Below the pieces are notes generated by a model. The model did no database searches. It was not told where the DNA came from and worked only from the letters and a program-made list of their open reading frames with translations. Of a stretch of DNA of 64,000 bases, positions 41,601-47,109 are shown piece by piece. Positions within the stretch are counted from its first letter, which is position 1, and every line of letters starts with the position of its first letter. A program made the translations under genes and the position numbers. The stretch spans positions 2,728,001-2,792,000 of the forward strand of contig JAKZAP010000018.1 in NCBI GenBank assembly GCA_023053575.1. Reading direction: 5' to 3'. Source of the DNA: Branchinecta lynchi. Taxonomy: Eukaryota; Arthropoda; Branchiopoda; Anostraca; Branchinectidae.

Positions 41601-42794
41601 ACTTTTGTTTTAGTAATGAAAGTACAGTATCTGGAATGGACAAATGAAATGGTACACATACTGTACTTTCACAACAGAAACAAAAGTACGTCAAACTGCA
41701 GTGAAACTACATCCAAAAAACGCACCTTACGCTCCCGAGCATGCTAATCAAATAGTTAATATTTTGAGAAGGTTGGGACGGTCAGCATAGTAACTTTTCG
41801 TGAGGTTGGAATGGAAATAGCAACTAATAGTTACTACTATTAGAAGGGTGGAACGCGCTCATAGAGTATTATTTCACCAGCAATGACGGATTATAACGAG
41901 CTTTTATCGAGATTCAGTGTTACAGCCCAGAGCAGAGAGACAGAAATAAGGTGAAGGTGTGGAAAATAACCAGGAAAATATTCTAGCATCCTAAACGCTT
42001 TTAAAGCTTAACCCTTGGTACCGACCTCCGTTATGTTCCAGGTGCGGTCCTTACGAGATGCTCTAGAGTTACTACGTAAATTCGAAATTGCCTCCTTACA
42101 TGAACGAAGGCTGAAACTCTGCATGGAGTTTGGTGTCAAATCTCTGAATCACCCGATCCGCAAAAATATTTTCCCTTCTGAAAAGCTTTCAAAAAGGCTC
42201 CCTCGCAAGGTAGCTACTACGGTTGAAACGTTGCAGCCAATTAAATGTGTGCACCAGAGGTTTGCAAAGAGTTTTGTCCCTTCATTTTTAAAGATGTATA
42301 ACGTAGCATAAGCTGAGCTGCTAGTTTACATTTATCATGTTATTTATGACCGTTGTAGCCGTATATGCGTAGGTCTATTGTTTGTGTGCTCATAAGTTGT
42401 AACCGTGACTATACCGAACAAATTTGGCGTGAGCCATGATCAGTTTTTGGCCAATAAAAAGATTTATCTATCTATCTAGCTCTTCAGTTTCTTTATTCCA
42501 GATTCCCGATTCCTGAACTGTGTATGTGGAAGAAGTATTGTCTGCATAAGTACTAAATAGGAGAAAGGACTCACTGGAAAACAGCAGGAAAAAAAGCGGT
42601 TTGAGGGGCCAGAACTCCCGGACTAAAAAGTCTTTCTTCACACGGTTCCATCCTGCCACTCTGAATTTCTTTTTCAATTCCACTTTCTCTCCATCTTTAG
42701 CTTCTCCTTCTATTTTCCTCTTGACTGAATTTTCCGCTTCTTTCCGTCTTTCTTCTTCCTCCTTTCCTTTTTTAGTTTGCGTAAAAAACGGCAT
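14232..42794 (-). CDS. MFSD6: MFSD6-like major facilitator transporter, complete (7 coding exons)
   Basis: Join on the - strand: 42794-42575, 38838-38684, 33423-32591, 30165-30002, 26486-26283, 22271-22104, 14611-14232. Total 2,124 nt, 707 residues, all GT-AG, phases 1,0,2,1,1,1 consistent. Residues 1-60 are charged (Lys/Glu rich, cytosolic). TM1 begins at about 61 (FWPLKPLFFLLFSS); a motif-A-like loop ADKVGNFK is at 118-125; TM at about 126-148. A large extracellular loop (about 146-325) has 10 Cys and three N-glycosylation sequons (182, 214, 256). The remaining helices fall in exons 3-7 with GLFWGYFETFLFWFLEDLGG and ALGRAFGSMVGGQL, typical of MFSD6. An acidic tail of about 80 residues follows. 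MFSD6 belongs to the MFS_1-like family of plasma-membrane proteins with uncertain substrate. Length is close to vertebrate MFSD6 (just under 800 residues). A close MFSD6-like paralogue cannot be excluded. Confidence 0.92.
14631..14985 (-). mobile_element. MITE family A, copy 2 (inverted)
   Basis: 355 bp, ends GAGCGTGTTCCACCC and GGGTGGAACATGCTC, flanked by TTA on both sides (14628-14630 and 14986-14988). It sits at the 3' end of MFSD6 intron 6, 15 bp of non-MITE sequence from the splice acceptor. Confidence 0.93.
15075..15955 (+). repeat. Hairpin-ended dispersed repeat, copy 2 (5' end missing)
   Basis: Body motifs GATCCGATGATCGCGGGG, AACGGGTGACTGGA and CCGGAATTCCGGTGA, ending CAAGTGCCCTGTGAGC then TTTCAGCTCTTGTTTA, which matches the right end of copies 3 and 4. 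A direct duplication inside it (ATACATTATTGACAAAACAG at 15246 and 15649) shows its own internal repetition. Confidence 0.8.
15960..16844. other. MFSD6 intron 6, nothing recognised
   Basis: AT-rich with no tandem repeat, long frame or transposon end that I can support. Confidence 0.4.
16845..17640 (+). repeat. GGATCCC-ended dispersed repeat, copy 2 (decayed)
   Basis: Begins AACAAGACCGAAGGTTTCGATG then GGATACCAAAAACGG, and contains three looser units of the TTTGTCCGGC/TTCAGCATG type (near 17066, 17265, 17395). It continues with CCCCCTCCCCCACATCTAAATAT as in the copies at 13.68 and 19.19 kb. Confidence 0.7.
17641..18840. repeat. Mixed repeat fragments
   Basis: AAATCAGGAGATTTAG is repeated at 17648 and 17674 with further 'AATCAGGAGAA' variants at 18410 and 18520. 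GAGCGCCGCAGG followed by AAATTTT occurs at 18064 and 18271 and belongs to the roughly 310-bp repeat found at 44.0-44.9 kb. No gene was seen. Confidence 0.55.
18841..19400 (+). repeat. GGATCCC-ended dispersed repeat, copy 3
   Basis: Two units with TACTTGTCCGGCGAGAA (18953, 19075), then CCCCTCCCCCACCCTAAATAT, GAGTTATCGTGCTAACGGACG and the terminus TTCGTTTTGGGATCCCAAAA at 19360-19379. Confidence 0.78.
19790..21085 (-). mobile_element. LINE reverse transcriptase 3' part, decayed (RTE-like?)
   Basis: - strand fragments in several frames. LADLDFADDIVLL at 20874-20950 holds the catalytic box, continuing with DEISRKARDVGLSINVDESK (about 20810-20875). Near 20330-20500 is NNVRSILMYASECWKLNEQ then CLRGILKSADITNSP; near 19900-19990 is RRRGRPRHTLWRQ. 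These are C-terminal landmarks of a LINE RT protein. Frameshifts and an inserted short element (20533-20792) make it a relic. The clade is uncertain. Confidence 0.82.
20533..20792 (+). mobile_element. MITE family D (CAGAGCAAAATAAC ends), nested in the LINE relic
   Basis: Left end CAGAGCAAAGAGTTGCG and right end AGTTATTTTGCTCTG are inverted. The inside has GTGACACACAGTCAAATCGCAG and GCAACACTAGCTCCACTACC, as in copies at 31.85, 38.95 and 43.26 kb. It splits the RT fragment between FADD and the C-terminal landmarks. Confidence 0.8.
21306..21506. mobile_element. Foldback element with inverted arms of about 80 bp
   Basis: Left arm TTTACACACTGCGTAAAATC...ACGTTTTGAG...CTAGCAATAAGGACGTATTTG mirrors right arm CAAATACGTCCGTATTGCTAG...CTCAAAACGTGCG...GATTTTACGCATTGTGTAAA. 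An 18-bp segment (AAATCCGAGCGTATTTT) is duplicated in the left arm only. No frame of note. Confidence 0.88.
21520..22103. other. MFSD6 intron 6, nothing recognised
   Basis: No supported repeat or gene between the foldback element and exon 6. Confidence 0.4.
22104..22271 (-). CDS. MFSD6: MFSD6-like exon 6
   Basis: Acceptor GAGTTATTTTCCAG (AG 22273-22272), donor TTTAG|GTAAATTT (GT 22103-22102). 168 nt, phase 1 at both ends. Encodes YAYLEDPWVCLVYEAMEAV and the following helix up to ALG, joined to exon 7 RAFGS. Confidence 0.93.
22590..22960 (+). mobile_element. LINE 3' relic (second family)
   Basis: + strand frame with YFKYAKHLLHLSKLCHNHTL, EKFKIQDASVTLL and HDLLHCFLADD, the C-terminal end typical of a LINE ORF2. 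It is followed by GGCGGGCTATAAATAAATTAC and a TTACTTATTAC simple repeat as 3' tail. The RT catalytic part is absent. Family assignment uncertain. Confidence 0.65.
22955..23200 (+). repeat. Tandem duplication, two units of 127 bp
   Basis: CTTATCTCTACACGAGTAGG starts at 22955 and 23082. The two units are nearly identical through TTTGAGCGGTATGGC. The first begins inside the LINE tail. Confidence 0.93.
23201..23940. other. MFSD6 intron 5, little recognised
   Basis: No gene was seen. AACTTTAAAGGACCCGTCG at 23833 resembles one end of the TTAA-flanked element at 56.8 kb (AGGACCT ends); a matching right end was not found. Confidence 0.4.
23941..24560. repeat. Dispersed repeat with GGACCCT..CAAGAAGGGCCG motif
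   Basis: The motif GGACCCTCGACAAGAAGGGCC (24064-24084) has relatives at 43113 and (inverted) 55437, with ATTCCTTCAG..CTGACTG..AATCA (23958) beside it. A - strand frame of 139 codons (24010-24429) covers it, but I do not recognise the product. Confidence 0.5.
24682..24757. repeat. Near-perfect palindrome, arms of about 34 bp
   Basis: Left arm GAATCATATTTGACAATGC then AAAACGGATACGTCA pairs with TGACGTATCCGTTTT then GCGTTGTCAAATATGGTTTC; spacer about 7 bp. Only a few mismatches. It is next to a TTCAGCCCAAGCTGACTGTG motif (24664) that recurs at 35.98, 50.99 and 55.35 kb. Confidence 0.92.
25002..25261 (+). mobile_element. MITE family A, copy 3
   Basis: Ends GAGCGTGTTCTACCC and GGGTGGAACACGCTA (last base changed), with ATA on both sides (24999-25001 and 25262-25264). 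About 60 bp at its right end including the flank (AGTAGGGTGGAACACGCTAA) is duplicated again at 25304-25360. Confidence 0.9.
25384..25452. repeat. Two adjacent perfect hairpins
   Basis: AGACCCCTGTC(C)CAGATCACTG with TTCT loop and CAGTGATCTG(C)GACAGGGGTCT (25384-25431), directly followed by GACGATAC-AAGAA-GTATCGTC (25432-25452). Placed between MITE copy 3 and a LINE fragment. Confidence 0.9.
25500..26272 (+). mobile_element. LINE reverse transcriptase C-terminal fragment, 5'-truncated
   Basis: + strand frame (25524-26165) with KKTFCMAFIPPG, FQYLGYTFCSSLRDDL, LIRKFSSCDPSVKTFLFRAY, LHGLPWNCSASGMFVGEGLP and FSLQTRILRSSNPLL, the conserved region after the RT catalytic core of a LINE. Its 3' end has GTATGGCCCCAGCTGGCCG and an AATAAATAAA tail ending at 26272, only 9 bp from the splice donor of MFSD6 exon 5 on the other strand. 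A decayed relative is at 54.09-54.64 kb. The catalytic box is missing. Confidence 0.87.
26283..26486 (-). CDS. MFSD6: MFSD6-like exon 5
   Basis: Acceptor CCTTTTTGCAG (AG 26488-26487), donor GTTG|GTAAGT (GT 26282-26281). 204 nt, phase 1 both ends. Encodes LFWGYFETFLFWFLEDLGG and LSVSGASGVPFLIVFEPLW. Confidence 0.93.
26932..27093 (+). mobile_element. MITE family B (AGGTGCGTTTTTT ends), copy 1
   Basis: 162 bp with inverted ends AGGTGCGTTTTTTTATGTAG / CTACATCCAAAACGCACCT. Internal inverted pair TACTTTTGTTTTAGTTATGA / TCATAACTGAAGCAAAAGCA, so the whole element folds. Flanks TAT and TCT, a possible 3-bp duplication with one change. Confidence 0.88.
27746..28493 (+). mobile_element. MITE family C (GTTGCGTTTTTGC ends), copy 1, with nested insertion
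   Basis: Left end AGTTGCGTTTTTGCACATCA and right end GATACCATGGTATCTACAAA then AACGCAGCT. The interior repeats ATACCACGG/CCGTGGTAT palindromes. It is interrupted at 27969-28345 by a short GGATCCC-ended repeat, as shown by comparison with the uninterrupted copy at 30.4 kb. Confidence 0.87.
27969..28345 (-). repeat. GGATCCC-ended dispersed repeat, short copy nested in MITE family C
   Basis: Runs from GGGATCCCAAAACGTAAG to GGGATCCCATCGAAACC then TTTGGTCTTGTT. It contains GTCCGTCTGTCCGTCC and AACTCTCGAAGGGAATGAGA as in the 13.7-kb copy but lacks the 137-bp array. It is an insertion with a clear empty-site comparison, which shows this family is mobile. Confidence 0.82.
28500..30001. other. MFSD6 intron 4, nothing firmly recognised
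   Basis: At 29505-29610 short palindromic phrases (CGACTTCGGC, AAGTCGCTTCGCTTTC, CGAATCCACTTCG repeated at 29563 and 29581) suggest a further short repeat. No gene was supported. A 100-codon - strand frame at 29485-29787 is unrecognised. Confidence 0.4.
30002..30165 (-). CDS. MFSD6: MFSD6-like exon 4
   Basis: Acceptor TTTCATGTTTCAG (AG 30167-30166), donor CTCAG|GTTAGC (GT 30001-30000). 164 nt, starts phase 2, ends phase 1. Encodes PSFYLYSIMVGLAACLVLIV and NVEMIALFVATIFS. Confidence 0.92.
30373..30669 (+). mobile_element. MITE family C, copy 2 (uninterrupted)
   Basis: 297 bp. Left end AGTTGCGTTTTTGCAGATAC followed by CATGGTATC; right end GATATCATGGTATCTGCAAA then AACGCAACT. Four or more CCGTGGTATCAGATA-type palindromes lie inside. 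Serves as the empty-site reference for copy 1. Confidence 0.9.
30670..31853. other. MFSD6 intron 3, nothing firmly recognised; G-rich tract
   Basis: 31213-31345 contains runs of 8-14 G and repeats of AACTTAGGTCAAGT / AACTTGGGGTAAGT. No gene or transposon end was supported. Confidence 0.4.
31854..32574 (+). mobile_element. MITE family D, copy 2, carrying a TTAA-flanked MITE
   Basis: Left end CAGAGCAAAAAATACTAGAG then ATTAGCACCAAGAC, right end GTCTTGGCGCTGCTCCCTAG. Interrupted at 32114-32488. Its right end is about 15 bp from the splice donor of MFSD6 exon 3. Confidence 0.8.
32114..32488. mobile_element. TTAA-flanked MITE nested in family D
   Basis: 375 bp with ends AGCCGCTTTAAGATTGACGC and GCGTCAGTGTGAACGCGGC (imperfect inverted repeats), flanked by TTAA at 32110-32113 and 32489-32492. 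The interior is rich in GCGCTGCG-type palindromes. TTAA duplication suggests a piggyBac-like mobiliser; inference. Confidence 0.8.
32591..33423 (-). CDS. MFSD6: MFSD6-like exon 3 (large loop exon)
   Basis: Acceptor TTCCTTTGCAG (AG 33425-33424), donor TTCAC|GTAAGT (GT 32590-32589). 833 nt, phase 0 start, phase 2 end. Encodes residues 126-402: a helix (WLLFGLLILTSLNGLLFLLV), the Cys-rich glycosylated loop, then FWLYTFIRVLFAVTLGG and the loop GWMIDRASQG. Confidence 0.94.
33555..34330 (+). mobile_element. MITE family E (CTGTCAGAAG..GATAACAC ends), with nested family C copy
   Basis: Left end CTGTCAGAAGATTCATAGCA then GATAACACGAGGATG; right end CATCCTCGTGTTATC then TCTTATGAAACTTCTGACAG. The inside has TTTTTGGCGGTTTTTCGGTT. 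Interrupted by family C at 33713-34127. Other copies are at 45.85-46.19 kb and, as one end only, 43.59 kb. Confidence 0.87.
33713..34127 (+). mobile_element. MITE family C, copy 3, nested in family E
   Basis: Left AGTTGCGTTTTTGCTGATAC, right GATACCATGGTATCAGCGAA then AACGCAACT, flanked by TTA left and TAT right (TA shared). Contains a tandemly repeated CGTTTTTGCAATTATCGTGG block (33761, 33799). Confidence 0.88.
34331..34799. repeat. Fragment of the roughly 310-bp AT-rich repeat
   Basis: AACTCATAGAGCCGGGTTAAAAATAG then GCTGCAATGCATCAGATG, TTTCAGCTTTCGCTAAAGAG and AAGCGCCGCAGGTGAAATTT follow the order of the repeat at 44.04-44.9 kb. Confidence 0.7.
34800..35240 (+). repeat. Tandem duplication, period 241 bp
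   Basis: GATCCCAT at 34838 and 35079, with matching AAAGTGACAAAATAG, CCATAGAAAA, AAGTAGATTTG and CAGAAACAAAACGAGG (or variants) in the same order. Confidence 0.85.
35650..36075 (-). repeat. CGACTGTTTTT-type dispersed repeat, copy at 35.7 kb
   Basis: Many short units of the kind AGTCGGTTTTTCGTAAAA on a GCGAAAGCGCCGCG core, ending near GTAAAAATTACCAGCCAGTC then GGTAAATACTGTGC and a C run at 36006. Same make-up at 10.39, 39.2 and 55.7 kb. The - strand frames (FxKKIDYF-like) are low-complexity by-products. Confidence 0.75.
36076..37885. other. MFSD6 intron 2, nothing recognised
   Basis: No exon or transposon end was supported. A 93-codon + frame (37397-37678) is unrecognised and has no splice or start context that I trust. 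Confidence 0.4.
37888..38340. mobile_element. Foldback element with GGACAATTCGTCACA array
   Basis: Outer inverted arms: GGAGGCACGAGTACTAAAAA then GAGGC (37909-37933) against ACTCGTGCCTCC and GCCTCTTTTTAGTCG (38299-38339). Inside, 38045-38260, about eight forward copies of GGACAATTCGTCACA or close variants are followed by four reversed copies (TGTGACGAATTGTCC), so the core folds as a multi-register hairpin. Confidence 0.85.
38684..38838 (-). CDS. MFSD6: MFSD6-like exon 2
   Basis: Acceptor CGAATTTTGTTTTAG (AG 38840-38839), donor TTCAAG|GTGGGT (GT 38683-38682). 155 nt, starts phase 1, ends phase 0. Encodes IVALLPFMTLHMRVLGLTDE and GYIMAIFPIF up to the motif-A-like ADKVGNFK. Confidence 0.93.
38947..39600 (+). 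mobile_element. MITE family D, copy 3, with nested CGACTGTTTTT repeat
   Basis: Left end CAGAGCAAAATAACACTATA then AGGGAGTAGCGCCAAGAC; right end CTTGGCGCTAGTCCCTATTG then CTATTTGCTGTG. Interrupted from about 39205 to 39565 by the CGACTGTTTTT-type repeat (GGTATTTACCGACTGACTGG ... GGGGCATCCCCCC). Confidence 0.78.
39665..40285. repeat. GGATCCC-type ends around a family F MITE fragment
   Basis: GGGATACCAAAACGTAAGAT (39681) and GATCCCATCGAAACC then TTTGG (40232) match the ends of the GGATCCC-type repeat. Between them, 39890-40225 matches the MITE at 61798-62162 (TCTTCCGGATTCC, CCGTTTTCGTCGAGACGG, GGAAGCCCCGGACGTCTGG and the right end GGAAGGTGAAGCCTGGCTTT). The left end of that MITE is lost here. 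Confidence 0.75.
40629..40901. mobile_element. MITE family G (TTAACAATTGTTAA palindromes)
   Basis: 273 bp, ends GGTTGTGTTCCGCCACTTAA and TTAAGTTGGGGGAACGCAACC, flanked by TAT on both sides (40626-40628, 40902-40904). The interior carries repeated GTTAACAATTGTTAAC and GTTAACGATCGTTAA palindromes and GCTCCGCCC. The terminal GTGTTCC-CC-TTAACAAT layout resembles family A. Confidence 0.93.
40905..41437. other. MFSD6 intron 1, nothing recognised
   Basis: A short direct repeat GAAGTGGAGC (41009, 41059) with CCGAAACGGCCATAACCGAA was seen; otherwise no assigned structure. Confidence 0.4.
41438..41860 (-). mobile_element. MITE family A, copy 4, carrying family B copy 2
   Basis: Ends GAGCGTGTTCCACCC and GGGTGGAACGCGCTC; flanks ATT and ATA. 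Interrupted by family B at 41558-41727. The pre-insertion sequence CGCTTACTACGCTCCCGAGC can be read from the other family A copies. Confidence 0.9.
41558..41727 (+). mobile_element. MITE family B, copy 2, nested in family A
   Basis: 170 bp, ends AGGTGTGCGTTTTTTTATG and CATCCAAAAAACGCACCT, with TAC on both sides (41555-41557 and 41728-41730). Comparison with intact family A copies confirms the 3-bp duplication. Confidence 0.93.
42005..42480 (+). mobile_element. CR1/L2-type LINE 3' relic with ATCT tail
   Basis: + frame (about 42030-42310) with ELLRKFEIASLHERRLKLCM, FGVKSL and FAKSFVPSFLKMYN, aligning by eye with the C-terminus of the LINE at 4172-6670 (KIPTLSKRRHDL, SFVPYFIRHHN). It ends AAAAAGATTTATCTATCTAT, a short tandem tail typical of CR1/L2. 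No RT core. It lies about 95 bp inside intron 1 from exon 1. Confidence 0.85.
42575..42794 (-). CDS. MFSD6: MFSD6-like exon 1 (first coding)
   Basis: ATG at 42794-42792, donor TTTTCCA|GTGAGT (GT 42574-42573). 220 nt, ends phase 1. Encodes a Lys/Glu-rich stretch (KKGKEEEERRKEAE) and the start of TM1 (FWPLKPLFFLLFS). An upstream acceptor TTTATTTTTTCAG (AG 42859-42858) suggests a separate 5' untranslated exon that I could not locate. Confidence 0.9.
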
Positions 42795-42826
42795 TTTTTT
42801 ATAGTTCCTTGAGTATGCGAGCGTCT

Positions 42827-42853
42827 CTACTTAGTTTCTTCTTTGATTTGCAT
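42827..42853 (-). promoter_or_regulatory. Upstream ORF in the MFSD6 5' leader
   Basis: ATG 42853-42851, eight codons (MQIKEETK) and TAG at 42829-42827, 32 nt before the main ATG if the leader exon starts at 42857. A short upstream frame of this type can lower translation; inference only. Confidence 0.5.
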
Positions 42854-43079
42854 GATTCTGAAAAAATAAACCTGGATTAGCAACGCACGAGCCAAAAGCC
42901 ATTTAACAGTTACGTCATGAATGAATCGTCAGGGTCACAGGTTGCTTCAGACGTCAACAGAAGTTGGCCAGAAGGAACGCTGGGTTGCCACATTTCGCAC
43001 GATAGAGTGAATTGTCACTAAATCAAGATTCGTAATTTTTGCAGCATTAATTCTTCTGGATTAATCTGGATTCCTTCCC

Positions 43080-43190
43080 CGAAGTTGAACCAGACGATTG
43101 ACAGCCTGACGAGGACCCTTGCCAAGAAGGGCCGAAATATCGCTGATGAAGAATCGTAGCTGACGTATCCGTTGAAAACATTGTTTGAAT
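43080..43190 (+). repeat. Dispersed GGACCCTTGCCAAGAAGGG motif repeat
   Basis: GGACCCTTGCCAAGAAGGG (43113-43131) followed by CGCTGATGAAGAATCGTAGC then TGACGTATCCGTTG. The TGACGTATCCGTT part is shared with the palindrome at 24.7 kb and with 26.9 kb. The order suggests pieces of one larger transposon. Confidence 0.55.
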
Positions 43191-43258
43191 AAAAGAATTG
43201 TTCCTTTCACTCAAATCATTTCTTGGGTTGGGCTGTCCGTTTTACCACTTAGAAATCA

Positions 43259-43620
43259 GAGCAGAATAACACTAGAAGTAGCACCAAGACTCAAAGAACT
43301 GACACACACTCGAATAGTAGCGATACTAGCAATACTAGCGATAGTGAACGTCCCTGCTGACTGAGTCAGCCGTGCACCAGCACTGGCTCCAATAACTTCA
43401 TATTCTGAACACAGCAAAGAAAAAGATACAACCTCTCCTGTTTCTTCGATGTGTGCAGACCGCACTTCTTTACTAGAAATGCGTAAACCCGCAAGTTTGT
43501 CTCGCTTTAAATGCCGCAAGCGTGGCGGGCTGCGCGCTACAATTGTGTCCCGATTGTGAAGCACGGAAAGCATAGGTCTTGACGCTACACTATTAGAAGT
43601 TTCATAACAGATAACCAGTG
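43259..43620 (+). mobile_element. MITE family D, copy 4, joined to one end of family E
   Basis: Left CAGAGCAGAATAACACTAGA, body matching the 31.9-kb copy, right GGTCTTGACGCTACACTATT. It runs into AGAAGTTTCATAACAGATAAC, a family E end, at 43590. The rest of that family E copy is not present. Confidence 0.75.
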
Positions 43621-44036
43621 CCGTCTTTACCCTTAGGCCGGTTAGGTCTGGGCTGGGTGGCCAGGGGAAACGAGAGGCCAAGCGGCCGGTGTAAATTGCT
43701 GAGAAACCAGGCTACGGTGCTAGCCGTGTTGCTTTGTTCATTACCATCCAGGATCCAGGTGTGACCAACTACGTTGCACCGTCATTTGTCATTGACGTAA
43801 CCGAAATATGCTCAGATTTGACCAGTGTGACTCGACCCAGAATTCTGTGTGTTAATGTGCCGGCGTTTTTACAATTTGATTCATGAAAAGGGGCCAAAAC
43901 CCATGGATAACTGTAGGGTCCACCTACCAGGGGCGTCACTAGCCTTTTACCTTTGGGGGGGGGACGTCAGGTTTGTGCCGACGGACTAAAAAATGTTCCG
44001 ACAAAACACACATTTCCCGCCAGTACATAATAGAAC

Positions 44037-44890
44037 CGGGGTAAAACTAACTGTAATGCATCAGTTGAGATAATTCCTTTGATGTAATTTCGTATTTTAA
44101 GTTCACATATTTGGCTTTTCATTTTAGCCTTCACTAAAAAGTGAAGCTTCCAACGACTGTACCAAGAACAAGTTAAACTAAGCGCCGCAGGCTAAATTTT
44201 GTAAATCTGCCTTTTTTTCCGGAAAAATTTAGCTATACCTACCATACAAGTTCTAGCTTTTTCCGTGTTTCAGCGAATTTCAATCCTAAAACGTGAAGCT
44301 AAATGAAACATTGTTCTTCTAAATAAAGAATACTGCAAAATGCGCCGCAGGCGAAATTTTGTGTGAACTAACTGTAACAACGCATCTATTGAGGTTATTC
44401 CTTTGGTATAATTTCATATTTTAAAGTTCACATATTCTGCTTTTCATTTCAACTTTCGCTGGAAAGCGGAGCTTCCAACGACTGTACCAAGGCAAGTTAA
44501 ACCAAGCGCCGCAGGCGAAATTTTTTTAATCCGTTTTTTTTTGCGGAAAATTCTCCTATAGTACCATACAATTTCCGGCTTTTAACGTGTTTCCAACCCC
44601 AAGAATTTCTATCCTAAAAAGAAAACTAAATGATACACCATTCTTCCAAATAGGGAATACTACAAAATGCGCGGCAGGCGAAATTTTGTGTGAAACTTGC
44701 ATGTGAAAAATGTAAATTTATATACTTAATTTCACATATTCGGCTTTTCGTTTCAACTTTTGCTAAGAAGCGAAGCTTCCAACGACTGTACCCAGAACAA
44801 GTAGAACTAAGCAACGCCGACGAATTTTTTAAATCTGTATTTTTTCCGGAAAAGTTTGCGACCGACAAATGTTTAAAGAATTTGATTTCT
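44037..44890 (+). repeat. Tandem repeat, about three units of 306-326 bp
   Basis: AGCTTCCAACGACTGTACC occurs at 44145, 44471 and 44777, each followed by AAGTTAAACTAAGCGCCGCAGG or a variant and an AAATTTTGTAAATCTG-type tract. Related fragments are at 18.06, 18.27 and 34.5 kb. Confidence 0.9.
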
Positions 44891-45770
44891 TACGCATAAA
44901 AGATCCGGTGTGCGGACAAGAATACCGACGCCCGACAAAAGCATTCAGAATTCAATTTCTTCTGTGTTTTTCCCGACAAAATTGTAAAGAACTTTATTTT
45001 TTACGCGTAAATAGAAGCCGATGTACGGACGAGACTTGAACTTCCGGCATGCGCCCGATAAAAAGTTACAGAATTTTATTTTCTTTTTTGTATGTAAAAA
45101 GAACCCGATGTGCCGACGAGAATACCGACGCCCGACAAAACCATCGAGCATTTGATTAGTTCTGTGTTTTGCTCGACTAGACTGTACAGAACTTGATTCA
45201 TACGTGTAAAAATAACACCTTGTGCCAATGAAACATAACTTCCTGGGTGCGCCCGACAAAGTTTGCAAAATTTGATTTCTTACGTATAAGTAGAACCCGA
45301 TGTGCCGACGAGTCGACCGACACCCGACAAAAGCATAAAAAAAACTATTTCTTCTCGAATTCTTATGTATAAAAAGAACCCGATGTCCCGACGAACCGAG
45401 GCACGACAAAATCATGCAGAATTCGATTTCTCCAGTGCTTTGCCTGACAAATGTCTGCAGGATTTCATTTCTTGCGTATTAAAAGAACACGATATGCCGA
45501 CGAGTCGACCGACGCCCGACAAAACTTAATTGTTTTTTTATTTCTTCTGGATTCCTTCTGTATAAAAAGAACCCGATGTGCCGACGAGAATACCGAGGCA
45601 CGACTAAAGCATGCAGAATTCGATTTCTTCAGTGTTTTGCTCGACAAACGTTTGCAGGATTTTATTTCTTGCATATACAAACACCCGATGTGCCGACGAA
45701 TCGACCGATGCCTGATAAAAAGCATACACAATTTTATTTTTTCTGTATTTGCCGGCGCTTCGCGCCGACA
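44890..45770 (+). repeat. Tandem array, about nine units of 85-110 bp
   Basis: GATGTGCCGACGAG (or a variant) falls near 44911, 45012, 45110, 45213, 45300, 45384, 45491, 45577 and 45688, each followed by CGACGCCCGACAAAA-like sequence, CAGAATTTGATTTCTT-like sequence and a TATAAAAAGAACCC run. Frames on both strands reflect the repetition. It directly continues the 310-bp array. Confidence 0.9.
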
Positions 45771-45847
45771 AACAAGGACCTTTGGGGGGGGGGGGAGTTC
45801 CCTCCCTCCCCCCCCATAGTGAGGCCCCTGCCACCAACGGTAAAAGA

Positions 45848-46192
45848 CGGCACTGCAGATAACATGAGGATGCGCCGTTTCAACAGATAATGAGTAACAG
45901 ATAACACTTTGGATATGATCCTTTGTTAAAAAGCGTTATGTAGGAACTGTTATGTATAACAAGCTTTGTTAGGAAGAGCCAAAAAACCATCTCTTGACTT
46001 TATTCTTTATCGTCTTGACGTCGGAAAACTCAGCAAATACTTTTTGGCGGTTTTTCGGTTCTTCCTGATGGTAACGCTTATTATCCATAACACTCTGAAA
46101 CAAACAGATAACATCCGAAGTGTAACTTGTTACGCATCATCTGTTGAAAGCGCGCATGCTCGTGTTATCTGTTATGAAACTTCTGACAGTTT
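45848..46192 (+). mobile_element. MITE family E, copy 2 (uninterrupted)
   Basis: Left GCAGATAACATGAGGATGCG, right CGCGCATGCTCGTGTTATCT then GTTATGAAACTTCTGACAG. The inside shares TTTTTGGCGGTTTTTCGGTT then CTTCCTGATG with the 33.6-34.3-kb copy and has no family C insertion there. Confidence 0.85.
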
Positions 46193-47109
46193 ACTCCCTA
46201 GTATTATTTTGCTCTGTTTGTAATGCAACTGGTGAATCGGTATTGCACAAATAAAACTAACGAAAGTTTCTATTTTCAGATTTTCGTTAAGATCCGTTTA
46301 AACCTCCTCATTCAATCCATCAAAATGTACACGACATGACCGGTTACGTATATGGCCTACGTCTTACACTGTTAAAGAAAAACATCAATAGGCATCGCTT
46401 CTCCAAGGCGCAGGCTGGTCTGCAGTTTTGTGATGTTCTACTCCAATTATTTCACTGTGCCCACAGTGGATTTGATCAAAACAAATCAAAAAAGATACTA
46501 CATGAGCTAACAAGAAAACAACTTTTCCAGAATCGATTTTACTTAGTGCTTCTACCTTCAGATCCACATTCCACTCGACTAAACTCATCCTAGATCCGAT
46601 AACTCACTCCATCCGACTAAATTTGCGCCAGTCAGGATATTTATAGTACACAAACAAAGCTGGTGAAAACACTCACTTGTTGACTCGAACTTATGAAGGT
46701 TACTGCAACGTAACTCTTGACATTACTTTCCCTTCGCTTGCTAATGATCAACTGAAGCACTGCGACAGCTTGTAACATCGAGCCAAAATGCAGCCAAGAG
46801 TATGATCTGCGGGCAGTGCTAACGCGGAATGTTTTTGACAAAAAATTGACGTCGCCTCAGGTTGGTTATTGTCTGATTTCAGGGTGACCGTCCGTCATTT
46901 GTAAACACAAATCATGGTCACAGTGACAGGTTTCGCACTAACGTCAGTAAACAACAGGTTGGGTCTGCCTGCGGGGTTGTCTACCCCCTGGCAGCTTGGG
47001 AAACCCCAGCCACAGGGAGAAAGTCACAGCCTTCAAGAAATCAAGAGGCGTCTCTTGCTTTTCGAGATTCTTTTAAAAAACGAAAGTGAACTATATCTAC
47101 GCTACGACA
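46193..47109. other. Intergenic MFSD6-TBC1D24, nothing recognised
   Basis: Unassigned. A - strand frame at 46641-46841 (YSWLHFGSMLQAVAVLQLII) has no splice phase fitting either neighbour and no recognised family. Confidence 0.4.

Noticed and set aside
45302..45890. Overlapping + and - strand frames of 75-156 codons in the 45-kb array
   Set aside because: Both strands are open because of the tandem repetition; unit lengths vary and are not multiples of 3.
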